Origin: UBA9732 sp003456855
GTDB lineage: Bacteria; Spirochaetota; Spirochaetia; Sphaerochaetales; Sphaerochaetaceae
Assembly: GCA_946626785.1 (NCBI GenBank)
Contig: CAMOUY010000077.1
Coordinates: 1-10,524, forward strand
Direction of reading: 5' to 3'
Length of the DNA stretch: 10,524 nt
The position numbers and the translations under genes were made by a program. The notes under the pieces are model-generated. The model saw only the letters and a list, made by a program, of their open reading frames with translations. It was not told where the DNA came from and made no database searches. Shown piece by piece: positions 1 to 6,251 of this stretch. Positions within the stretch are counted from its first letter, which is position 1. Every line of letters begins with the position of its first letter.

Positions 1-21
1 GCAGTACAAGCATTTAGACAC

Positions 22-55
22 AAAAAGGGACCATCGCTATTATGCGACAGTCCCT
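22..55 (-). terminator. Intrinsic terminator of the alcohol dehydrogenase gene
   Basis: Read on the minus strand, AGGGAC and GTCCCT (26-31 and 50-55) flank TCGC and GCGA, with a six-base ATAATA loop and a run of T directly after the stem (22-26). The two positions between the stem blocks are C/A mismatches on the plus strand but become U-G and G-U wobble pairs in minus-strand RNA, giving a continuous 12-bp stem only in that direction. It lies about 20 bases beyond the dehydrogenase stop codon, where a Rho-independent terminator is expected. Confidence 0.88.
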
Positions 56-75
56 ATTCGTAACCAAGCTATTGT

Positions 76-1260
76 TTACTTGGCTGCCTTGAAGATCTGG
101 TACATGTCCTCGGTCTTCAGAATCTGGAAGTTCCCAAGTGTCTTGGCTCCTTTGAGCGAGGCCTTGTCGGCAAGCATCCTGCAGACATCGTCGGTTGCAT
201 CGATTCCAAGACCGCTGATCCTGACAGGCATTCCGAACTCCTGGAAGGTCTTCTCGAAGGCATTGATTGTAAGGTCTGCTGCCTTGTCCGCATCCTTGTC
301 CTCGATTCCGTATACAAGCTTTCCAAGTCTTGCAAAGCGCTCGGGGCAGGTGTGCTTGACGTATCTTGCCCAGGAGCTCCAGATGGCTGAGAGACCTGCA
401 CCATGTGCAACGTCGTAGACAGCTGAGAGCTCATGCTCGAGTCTATGGCATGCCCAGTCTCCGCCGGACTCGAAGCCCATGTGCGTCAGACCGTTGTGTG
501 AGAGGGAGCCTGCCCACATGAGGTTCGCCCTTGCATCGTAGTCGTTTGGATTCTCAAGGGCCTTCTTGGTGTTTGTGATGACGGTTCTGAGAAGAGCTGC
601 TGCGATCTCGTCGGTCAGTTCAAGGTTCGGTCCGTTGTGGAAGAACCTCTCAAGAGTATGCATCATGATGTCTGTGCTTCCGCTTCCCGTCTGGTACTTT
701 GACACGGAGTAGGTGAGCTCCGGGTTCATCAATGCAAAGACCGGTCTACCAAGGTTTGTGTTGCAGCCGAACTTGTCGTTAGGTGTGACCTCGTCGCTTG
801 TGATGACGCTTGAGTTGCTCATCTCGCTTCCTGTTGCAGAGAGTGTGAGGACTGTTCCTACAGGTACGATCTTGGTTGGGACTTGCTTTCCACAGTAGAA
901 ATCCCAGACATCCCCGTCGTAGGCCGTGCCGTAGCCTATGCACTTTGCGCTGTCAAGGACGGAGCCGCCGCCGACGGCCAGGATGAAGTCGATTCCCTGG
1001 GTCTTGCAGATCTCGATTCCCTTCCTTGCAAGAGAAAGCCTTGGATTCGGTCTCACTCCACCGAGCTCCACGAAATCAATTCCATTCTCCTTGAGAGAGG
1101 CTCTGACAACTCCGAGAAGACCGCTCTTCTCTGCTGAGCCTGAACCGTAGTGGAGAAGGACCTTCTTTACCTTGAGCTCCTTGAGGACCTTTCCTGCAAG
1201 CTTCTCTGTCTCACGTCCGAAGTAGACATGGGTGGGTGTGAAATATTCAGTGTATGCCAT
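76..1260 (-). CDS. Iron-containing alcohol dehydrogenase, butanol-dehydrogenase (YqhD/BDH) type
   Basis: A 394-residue cytoplasmic group III alcohol dehydrogenase, expected to interconvert aldehydes or ketones and alcohols with NAD(P)H. The N-terminal nucleotide-binding part holds the GSGS loop (residues 39-42) and the family signature GGGSVLDSAK (97-106), followed by TLSATGSE (139-146). The C-terminal helical domain supplies the usual metal ligands, seen as Asp197, His201, His276 and His286, the last two in HELSAVYDVAHGAG. Length is normal for the family and nothing appears broken. The ATG has a strong ribosome binding site (AAAAGGAG, 1267-1274) six bases upstream, and a terminator follows the stop. 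It starts 17 bases after the NYN gene ends, so the two are probably cotranscribed. In anaerobes this role fits fermentative redox balancing or aldehyde detoxification; the true substrate and the NADH/NADPH preference cannot be read from the sequence. Confidence 0.93.
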   Translation of the reverse strand: MAYTEYFTPTHVYFGRETEKLAGKVLKELKVKKVLLHYGSGSAEKSGLLGVVRASLKENGIDFVELGGVRPNPRLSLARKGIEICKTQGIDFILAVGGGSVLDSAKCIGYGTAYDGDVWDFYCGKQVPTKIVPVGTVLTLSATGSEMSNSSVITSDEVTPNDKFGCNTNLGRPVFALMNPELTYSVSKYQTGSGSTDIMMHTLERFFHNGPNLELTDEIAAALLRTVITNTKKALENPNDYDARANLMWAGSLSHNGLTHMGFESGGDWACHRLEHELSAVYDVAHGAGLSAIWSSWARYVKHTCPERFARLGKLVYGIEDKDADKAADLTINAFEKTFQEFGMPVRISGLGIDATDDVCRMLADKASLKGAKTLGNFQILKTEDMYQIFKAAK

Positions 1261-1277
1261 TTCAAACTCCTTTTGTT

Positions 1278-2057
1278 CTATCTTTCGATCTCAGTGCATC
1301 TGAATGAGATGTATGTCCCATTGTTCTTTCCAGGTGCCCTTACGACCTCGTATCTGGTAGGGAAAGCCTCAAGCAGCGTTGAGAGCTTCGAGTATCCGTA
1401 GGTTCTTGTGTCGAAGTCAGGCTTGGCCCTCTTTATGTAGGAGCCTGCTGCGCTTACATCGGCATAGCCGTCGTTGTCCTCATAGGTGTCGAATGCCTTG
1501 AAAATGAGGTTGTGTATCTCTTTTGGCACCTTAAGCTTCTTTGCAGGCTGCTTTTTCTCAGTCTCCTTCTTCTGTGACTTCTGCTCAGGCTTCTCCGGCT
1601 CAGGCACATCAGGTGTGTCGTCGTTGGTCAGGTTCTCAAGGAAGAGGAAGTCGTCGCAGGCGTTGCGGAAGGACTCCGGAGTGGTCTGGACACCGATTCC
1701 GATGATGTTGGCTCCGGACTCGTGCAGCCTGATTGCAAGCGGGGTGAAGTCACTGTCGCTTGAGACAATGACGAAGCTGTCGAAGGCGTTTGAGGAGAGC
1801 AGGTCCATGGCGTCGATTACCAGAGCCATGTCAGTGGCGTTCTTTCCGGATACGTAGTCGAACTGCTGCTCCGCCTTGATTCCAAGGCGCTTGAGCTCGT
1901 TCTCCCATCTGTTGAGGTTGCGTTTCTTCCAGTTCCCGTAGGCTCTCTTCACGACGATGCGGCCTCTGGTGGAGACCTCTGTCATTATTGCATCGAGCTT
2001 CTGGAGCTGGGTGTTGTCCGCATCAATGAGTATTGCGATTTTATAGGTATCGTTCAT
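1278..2057 (-). CDS. NYN-domain protein with C-terminal OST-HTH/LOTUS-like domain
   Basis: A 259-residue soluble protein. Residues 5-140 form an NYN domain (LabA/DUF88 group, PIN-like nuclease fold). The acidic residues expected at the metal site are present: Asp12 and Asp14 in LIDADN, Asp76 and Asp82 in NATDMALVID, and Asp101 and Asp103 in SSDSDF. A charged Pro/Glu/Lys linker (about 145-175) leads to residues 176-253, which match the OST-HTH/LOTUS pattern (PKEIHNLIFKAF, then YSKLSTLLEAFP and a closing strand). By family knowledge it should bind, and possibly cut, RNA; the target is unknown. The start is certain: an in-frame TAA lies one codon upstream of the ATG, and the next Met comes after the catalytic motif. 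There is no Shine-Dalgarno sequence, and a promoter places +1 on the ATG itself. The gene follows the importer ATPase and precedes the dehydrogenase; no functional link to either is evident. Confidence 0.9.
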   Translation of the reverse strand: MNDTYKIAILIDADNTQLQKLDAIMTEVSTRGRIVVKRAYGNWKKRNLNRWENELKRLGIKAEQQFDYVSGKNATDMALVIDAMDLLSSNAFDSFVIVSSDSDFTPLAIRLHESGANIIGIGVQTTPESFRNACDDFLFLENLTNDDTPDVPEPEKPEQKSQKKETEKKQPAKKLKVPKEIHNLIFKAFDTYEDNDGYADVSAAGSYIKRAKPDFDTRTYGYSKLSTLLEAFPTRYEVVRAPGKNNGTYISFRCTEIER

Positions 2058-2063
2058 AGTTTA

Positions 2064-2092
2064 AATATAGAGTAATAAATCGTGTTTTGCAA
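2064..2092 (-). promoter_or_regulatory. Sigma-70-type promoter giving a predicted leaderless NYN transcript
   Basis: On the minus strand, TTGCAA (2087-2092) and TATATT (2064-2069) are separated by exactly 17 bases. Six bases (TAAACT) then separate the -10 box from the ATG, which puts the expected +1 on the A of the start codon at 2057. The -35 box lies four bases past the ATPase stop codon, so the promoter fills almost the whole 39-base gap. No terminator is seen there, so importer transcripts may also read through. Confidence 0.68.
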
Positions 2093-2096
2093 AGTG

Positions 2097-2873
2097 TCAG
2101 AGTACCTTCTCCAGGAAGGTCTTTAGTCTGTCAGTCTGAGGATGCTCGAAGATATCCTCCGGAGTGCCTTCCTCGACGATCTTTCCGTCAGCCATGAAGA
2201 CGACTCTCTTTCCGACCTCTCTGGCGAATCCCATCTCATGGGTGACTATCACCATGGTCATTCCACTCTGGGCAAGCTCCGTCATAACACTGAGAACCTC
2301 TCCGACCATCTCCGGGTCGAGTGCTGATGTGGGCTCGTCGAAGAGCATGACCTCAGGCTCCATCATCAGTGCACGGACTATTGCGACCCTCTGCTTCTGT
2401 CCGCCTGAAAGCTGGATCGGGTAGGCATCTGCCCTGTCCTCGAGACCTACACGCTTGAGTAGCTGCATGGCCTTCTCGGTGGCTGCCGCCTGGTCCATGT
2501 TGTTGACCTTCATGGGGGCCAGGATCATGTTCTGGAGAATCGTCTTGTGAGGGAAGAGGTTGAAGTGCTGGAACACCATTCCCATCTTCCTTCTGCGCTC
2601 ATCGATGTTGAGCTTCACCTTCTTGCCGTCCTTGTCGATGTAGTGCTTCTTGGTGATGTCCACTCCATCTACGACAACAGAGCCCGATGTCGGGATCTCG
2701 AGGAGGTTCAGGCATCTCAGGAAGGTGGACTTTCCGCTTCCTGAAGGTCCGATGACAACTACGACGTCACCCTTGTTGATTGAGTATGAGACGTTGTCCA
2801 GAGCCTTGAGCTCTCCGTTGTAGAAGTGTTTGCAGAGATCGGTTACCTTGATCATTTCAGCGTTTGTCGCCAC
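2097..2873 (-). CDS. Polar amino-acid ABC transporter, ATP-binding subunit (GlnQ-like)
   Basis: A 258-residue ATPase that powers amino-acid import at the inner face of the membrane. All nucleotide-binding motifs are present: Walker A GPSGSGKST (42-50), Q-loop Gln102 in VFQHFNLFPH, signature LSGGQKQR (155-162), Walker B VMLFDEP with Glu180, D-loop SALD (183-186) and the switch His212. The VFQHFNLFPH and GTPEDIFEHP stretches are typical of the PAAT family. Compared with E. coli GlnQ there is a hydrophilic insert of about ten residues around 74-86. The GTG start at 2873 is chosen because a full ribosome binding site lies seven bases upstream; an ATG six codons further in (2855) would be badly spaced. 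The first 17 bases overlap the end of the permease gene, suggesting translational coupling. Third gene of the importer operon. Confidence 0.95.
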   Translation of the reverse strand: MATNAEMIKVTDLCKHFYNGELKALDNVSYSINKGDVVVVIGPSGSGKSTFLRCLNLLEIPTSGSVVVDGVDITKKHYIDKDGKKVKLNIDERRRKMGMVFQHFNLFPHKTILQNMILAPMKVNNMDQAAATEKAMQLLKRVGLEDRADAYPIQLSGGQKQRVAIVRALMMEPEVMLFDEPTSALDPEMVGEVLSVMTELAQSGMTMVIVTHEMGFAREVGKRVVFMADGKIVEEGTPEDIFEHPQTDRLKTFLEKVL

Positions 2874-3555
2874 GGCTCATCCTCCTTTCAAAGTATGCGA
2901 TGATCTTGCTTGTAGGGAACGTCAGGCAGAAGTAGACCGCCGTTGCAATCAGAAGAGGCTCGGCGATCCTGTAGGTTGCACCCTTTGTGGAGGCAACGGC
3001 GTACATGATCTCCTGTACACCGATGGTGTAGCAGATCGAGGACTCCTTGATGATTGTGACGAACTCGTTGGCAATTGCCGGCAGGATGTTCTTGATGGCC
3101 TGTGGAAGCACAATGTCGAACAAAGTCTGCTTGGAAGAGAGTCCCAAGGACCTCGCTGCCTCAGTCTGTCCAATGTCGATTGACTGGATTCCGGCCCTGA
3201 TTATCTCTGAGAGATAAGCTCCCGAGTTCATGGACAGAGCCACGACTCCAGGGAAGAACCTCTCGAATCTGATGAAGCCGAAGATCTTGAAGGATGGAAG
3301 ACTCACCTTGGCGAACACCACGTAGTAGATGATGAACAGCTGCACGAGCATCGGCGTTGCCCTGAAGAGCTCGACGTATGCTGTGGCGAACCATGAAAAC
3401 GGCTTCACCTTCGACATCCTCATGAGTGCAAGAATGAGGGCGAGGACAAAGCCGAAAAGAACTGTCAGGGCTGATAGTGACAGTGTACATATCAGCCCTT
3501 GCTCAAACAGTTGAATATATTGCCAGGTCTTGGCGAATCCCGCTGCGGATATCAT
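2857..3555 (-). CDS. Polar amino-acid ABC transporter, permease subunit (HisM/GlnP type)
   Basis: A 232-residue integral membrane protein that forms the channel of the importer. Hydrophobic segments lie near residues 18-45, 58-82, 100-118, 158-180 and 198-220, giving the five-helix pattern of the family. The cytoplasmic EAA loop that docks on the ATPase is clear at 132-151 (EAARSLG, then IVLP), and the conserved VELFRATPMLVQ motif is at 61-72. Length is typical. The ATG at 3555 has GAGG eight bases upstream, overlapping the stop codon of the binding-protein gene. The spacing is 10 bases to the upstream gene and a 17-base overlap with the downstream one, so the three genes form one tight operon. 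Such permeases normally work as homodimers, or as heterodimers with a second permease; only one is encoded here. Confidence 0.95.
   Translation of the reverse strand: MISAAGFAKTWQYIQLFEQGLICTLSLSALTVLFGFVLALILALMRMSKVKPFSWFATAYVELFRATPMLVQLFIIYYVVFAKVSLPSFKIFGFIRFERFFPGVVALSMNSGAYLSEIIRAGIQSIDIGQTEAARSLGLSSKQTLFDIVLPQAIKNILPAIANEFVTIIKESSICYTIGVQEIMYAVASTKGATYRIAEPLLIATAVYFCLTFPTSKIIAYFERRMSRGDKR
2881..2888 (-). promoter_or_regulatory. Ribosome binding site deciding the GTG start of the ATPase gene
   Basis: AAAGGAGG on the minus strand, seven bases before the GTG at 2873 and inside the last codons of the permease gene. It supports the GTG over the internal ATG at 2855, which would be 25 bases away. 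Confidence 0.8.
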
Positions 3556-3565
3556 CAGATGATCC

Positions 3566-4435
3566 TCAGTTGATCAGACCTTCGATGATGTTGCCGGTTG
3601 CCTGCTCGTTGGCCTTTGCAACGAAGGCTGCCATGCTGCCGTCTGCGAGAGCGGCTGCGATTGCCCTGTTGACTCCCTCGAGAAGTGCCAGGTTGCCCTT
3701 TGCGACTCCAACGACTGAGCCCTCTGCATCATATGGGACATCAAGGACGATTGCCAGATCAGGGTAGTTTGTCTGATAGGACTGGGCTACGACTGTCTCG
3801 ATGTATGCTCCGTCGATCTTTCCTGAGAGAAGTTCGGCGATGATGTCAGTGACCTTTGCAAGGGAGATTATGTCGGCGTTCGGAGAGAACTCCTGGGCAA
3901 GTCCGACCTGGATGGAACCGATCTGGGCTCCGATCTGGTAGGCCTTGTTGTTTGTGTCCTCAAGGCTCTTGAACTTGTCAGCGTTTGCCTTTGTTGTGAC
4001 GAAGGACTGTCCGCCTGTGTAGTAGACTGATGAGAACTCCATTGCCTCAGCTCTCTCCGGGGCTGGGGAGTAACCTGCCATTCCCATGTCGACGTTCTTG
4101 TTCTGGACTTCCATGATTGTTCCGTCGAAGTCCATCGGGATGACATCGAGCTCGAGTCCGAGGTAGTCGGCGATGTACTGTGCGAGGCTCATGTCGAAAC
4201 CTGCGAGGGAAGGTGTTCCATCGTCTGCGATTGCATAGAACTCGTAAGGTGCAAAGTCAGGTGATGTTGCCACTGTGAGCTTGCCGGCGCTGATTGTCTT
4301 GATTGCGCCCTTGAGCTCGTCAAGGCTCATTGCTGAATAGTCGACGTCTGCAGGTGCTGCAGCCTCGGCTGCTCCTGAAGCGAAGATCGGCATGCAGATT
4401 GCTGCGATTATAAGGATTATAGCTAGTTTCTTCAT
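3566..4435 (-). CDS. Amino-acid ABC transporter substrate-binding protein (SBP_bac_3 family)
   Basis: A 289-residue periplasmic binding protein that captures the amino acid for the importer. Residues 1-19 are a signal peptide (KK, a hydrophobic core, then IFA) followed by SGAAEAAAP, an N-terminus frequent in spirochaete binding proteins; there is no lipobox cysteine. The mature part shows the family pattern: SPDFAPYEF (58-66), GFDMSLAQYIA (79-89), GYSPAPERA (121-129) and QIGAQIGSIQ (167-176). Arg128 is expected to bind the ligand carboxylate. In the later KIDGAYIE stretch, Glu213 sits where the family usually has the Asp that holds the ligand amino group. The ATG at 4435 is preferred because AGGAG lies seven bases upstream and the signal peptide begins there; the open frame extends to 4660 but encodes no export signal. 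Ligand identity is uncertain. Confidence 0.94.
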   Translation of the reverse strand: MKKLAIILIIAAICMPIFASGAAEAAAPADVDYSAMSLDELKGAIKTISAGKLTVATSPDFAPYEFYAIADDGTPSLAGFDMSLAQYIADYLGLELDVIPMDFDGTIMEVQNKNVDMGMAGYSPAPERAEAMEFSSVYYTGGQSFVTTKANADKFKSLEDTNNKAYQIGAQIGSIQVGLAQEFSPNADIISLAKVTDIIAELLSGKIDGAYIETVVAQSYQTNYPDLAIVLDVPYDAEGSVVGVAKGNLALLEGVNRAIAAALADGSMAAFVAKANEQATGNIIEGLIN

Positions 4436-4552
4436 GTTGTAACTCCTATGATTGTCTGTTGTTGGCACGATACTGGCATTTTTATTCAAATATGTCCATA
4501 GGTTTTTGAAATAAAATTGAATTTTCTTACGTTTTTGTAAAATATAAAGCTG

Positions 4553-4593
4553 AATTATGCATAATTTATGCATTGAAAACAAACCATTATGCA
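4553..4593. repeat. Helically phased TTATGCA repeats and 14-bp palindrome in the importer promoter
   Basis: Three copies of TTATGCA start at 4555, 4566 and 4587, so they are 11 and 21 bases apart, about one and two turns of the helix. The first lies inside a perfect 14-bp palindrome, AATTATGCATAATT (4553-4566). The first two copies also form a TGCAT-AAATT-ATGCA inverted repeat on the minus strand. The array overlaps the candidate -10 box and flanks the -35 box, as an operator would. It loosely resembles ArgR-type boxes, but the half-sites are five rather than four bases apart, so the regulator is not assigned. Confidence 0.5.
4554..4582 (-). promoter_or_regulatory. Candidate promoter of the amino-acid importer operon
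   Basis: On the minus strand, TTGTTT (4577-4582) is followed after 17 bases by CATAAT (4554-4559), a five-of-six match to the -10 consensus. The predicted +1 near 4547 gives a leader of about 110 bases. The area is AT-rich, so other pairings are possible. The placement is of interest because TTATGCA repeats cover the -10 box and spacer. Confidence 0.42.
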
Positions 4594-4692
4594 AGTTTTT
4601 CTCCAAGGTTGACCTTTCAGGAGTACCTGGTCCAATTTCTATCGCACTGTTGCAATCCAATCCGAAACAGATACGAGAGGTATAATAATATT

Positions 4693-4752
4693 CTCATTGA
4701 TATCGAAAGTATCTTTATTTCTGAGAATGTCCTCATTAATATACTGAAAGTA
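4693..4752 (+). repeat. Imperfect direct repeat upstream of the XRE regulator gene
   Basis: Positions 4693-4711 and 4732-4752 share the pattern CTCATT-ATAT followed by GAAAGTA. They align with 17 identical bases of 19 and a two-base gap, and their starts are 39 bases apart. A further nine-base repeat, AGAGGTATA, occurs at 4676-4684 and 4756-4764. The second unit covers the TATACT -10 candidate. Direct repeats just before an XRE gene fit an autoregulatory operator, but this is inference. Confidence 0.45.
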
Positions 4753-4768
4753 GAAAGAGGTATACACT

Positions 4769-5842
4769 ATGGATATAAAAATAGCTGAGAATATTCGTAC
4801 CTTCAGAAAACAGAGAGGTCTTACCCAAGAGAAACTGGCCGAGGTCCTTGGTGTAACAACCGGAGCCGTCCACAAGTGGGAGGCAGGAATGTCCATACCT
4901 GAACTGGGGCTCATCGTGGACATGGCTGATTTTTTCGATGTGTCCGTCGATGCTCTTCTTGGCTACCAGATGAAGGACAACCATGCCGATTCTGCTCTCA
5001 AGAGAATCAGTGAGTACACCAGAACAAGGAACAAGGAGGCCCTTGTCGAGGCGGAGAAGGCCCTGAAGAAGTACCCTAACTCCTTCGAGGTTGTCCACAG
5101 CTGTGCAAAGACCTATCTCATCTTCGGGTCCGGTGGCCATAAGGAAACAGATTTGCGCAGAGCCCTTGAGCTTCTGAAGCAGTCCAGACTTCTGGTTTCA
5201 CAGAACAAGAACCCTGAGATGAATGAGTTCACAATCTACGGGGAGATGGCGGAGGCATATCTTCTGCTTGGAGATAAGGAGAAGAGCGTCGAGCTTATGA
5301 AGAAGCACAACCTTGGAGGAATGTTCTGTGACTCGATTGCCGTGAATCTCACACTCCATCTGAAGCGCTATGAAGAGGCAAAGCCATTCCTCTCGGAATC
5401 ACTTCTGAAGAGTGTGGCCACCTTGGTCAACACAGTATTCGGCTATGCATTGGTCTACTTCTCTCAGGGTGAATACGATTCCGCTAGGGACATAATCAAC
5501 TGGGGTCTGGAGATTCTATATGGACTTAAGACAGACAGTGAGGCCAACGTGCTGGACAAGATGTTCTGTCTTCTTATGACGCTCCTGGCCAATGCCCAGA
5601 TCAGATCCGGTAATGTCTCCGAGGCTACGGACACCATGAGAAAGATAGGTGAGATCGTGAGGGTCTTTGATGCCAATCCGGACTATGAGGTCTCTTTCCG
5701 TTTTATGGCAACCCCTGAGAGGGGACGCCTGTATGACAGCCTCGGAAACACAGCTGCTGAGAGTGTGGAGAACATCCTGAGCAGCATAGAGGCAGATGAC
5801 CTTCTTATTATATGGAAAGAGGTGATGAAGGCCGAAGAGTAA
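4769..5842 (+). CDS. XRE-family transcriptional regulator with helical-repeat (TPR-like) C-terminus
   Basis: A 357-residue cytoplasmic regulator. Residues 5-60 are a Cro/C1-type helix-turn-helix (IAENIRTFRKQRGLTQEKLA, then the recognition helix around TTGAVHKWEAG at 30-40, then PELGLIVDMADFFDVSVDALLG). From about residue 75 to the end the protein is all-helical with TPR-like repeats, for example EALVEAEKALKKYPNS, AEAYLLLGDKEKSVELMKK and YFSQGEYDSARDIINWGLEI. Family knowledge says such modules sense a ligand or protein partner; the layout is that of RRNPP-like and related regulators, but no specific subfamily is claimed. The ATG has an AAAGAGG ribosome binding site eight bases upstream. A transporter remnant starts 10 bases after the stop, the usual place for a target transporter. 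It may control itself, that transporter, or the divergent importer operon. Confidence 0.88.
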   Translation: MDIKIAENIRTFRKQRGLTQEKLAEVLGVTTGAVHKWEAGMSIPELGLIVDMADFFDVSVDALLGYQMKDNHADSALKRISEYTRTRNKEALVEAEKALKKYPNSFEVVHSCAKTYLIFGSGGHKETDLRRALELLKQSRLLVSQNKNPEMNEFTIYGEMAEAYLLLGDKEKSVELMKKHNLGGMFCDSIAVNLTLHLKRYEEAKPFLSESLLKSVATLVNTVFGYALVYFSQGEYDSARDIINWGLEILYGLKTDSEANVLDKMFCLLMTLLANAQIRSGNVSEATDTMRKIGEIVRVFDANPDYEVSFRFMATPERGRLYDSLGNTAAESVENILSSIEADDLLIIWKEVMKAEE

Positions 5843-5852
5843 TGTCTTCACT

Positions 5853-6230
5853 GTGAGAAACTTCAGACTTGTCTATTTTGGAGCCCTGGTTTCTGAACTG
5901 GGGACGGTCCTCTATAGCTTTGCAGTCAGTTTCTACATTCTGGAGATAACAGATAACAACGCCTTCCTGCAGGGGCTTTACCTTGCACTTTGCGGAGTTG
6001 TCCTTCTTTGCATCACACCGATAGGCGGGGTGCTTGGCGACCGCTACAACAAGGCCGCCATCATGTCAATCTGCGATTATCTGAAGGGAGCCATAATTAT
6101 CCTTGCCACCATTGGCATGCTGATGCTCAGGACAGAAAGGGAGCATCTTGTGATTCTGTTCATGTGCTCTGCAGGCTTTGCGGTGACCACGCTGTTCATG
6201 CTTCTGAGCAGGGAAGTGGGCAACATCTGA
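5853..6230 (+). pseudogene. N-terminal fragment of a major facilitator superfamily transporter
   Basis: The frame encodes 125 residues from a GTG start, 10 bases after the regulator gene. It matches the first third of a 12-helix MFS drug- or solute-efflux protein: helices near 8-30, 38-62, 70-92 and 97-118, with motif A (GGVLGDRYNK, 58-67) in the loop between helices 2 and 3 where it belongs. A full protein would be about 400 residues. Here the frame stops after helix 4, and no continuation is visible in any frame because the next gene starts 21 bases later. This suggests a deletion rather than a single frameshift. The ribosome binding site is weak (AAGAG, 13 bases away), so it may rely on coupling to the regulator gene. 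A functional four-helix product is possible but less likely. Confidence 0.72.
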
Positions 6231-6245
6231 TTCTTTTGCTATATT
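6217..6245 (+). promoter_or_regulatory. Extended -10 promoter giving a predicted leaderless lipoprotein transcript
   Basis: TGGGCA (6217-6222, four of six matches to the -35 consensus) is followed after 17 bases by TATATT (6240-6245), which carries an extended -10 TGC just upstream. Six bases (CAAGGC) then precede the ATG, which places +1 on the start codon at 6252. The -35 box lies in the final codons of the broken transporter frame. Confidence 0.6.
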
Positions 6246-6251
6246 CAAGGC

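Larger units (their letters stand above)
4436..4768. other. Divergent intergenic control region
   Basis: This 333-base gap lies between the leftward importer operon and the rightward regulator gene and is AT-rich. It holds the importer promoter and phased repeats, the imperfect direct repeat before the regulator, and two -10-like boxes on the plus strand: TATAAT (4681-4686) and TATACT (4740-4745). Neither has a convincing -35 partner at 16-18 bases, so the regulator promoter may depend on an activator. No RNA gene or small coding frame with a ribosome binding site was seen. Confidence 0.55.

Noticed and set aside
713..1150. Several overlapping plus-strand open frames inside the dehydrogenase gene
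   Set aside because: They lie opposite a full-length dehydrogenase with all metal ligands, lack their own signals and have no domain.
2853..2855. ATG as the start of the ATPase gene
   Set aside because: It is 25 bases from the strong ribosome binding site, whereas the GTG at 2873 is seven bases away.
4436..4660. In-frame upstream extension of the binding-protein gene
   Set aside because: It would add 75 polar residues before a proper signal peptide. The ribosome binding site and the MKKLA start at 4435 explain the gene fully.
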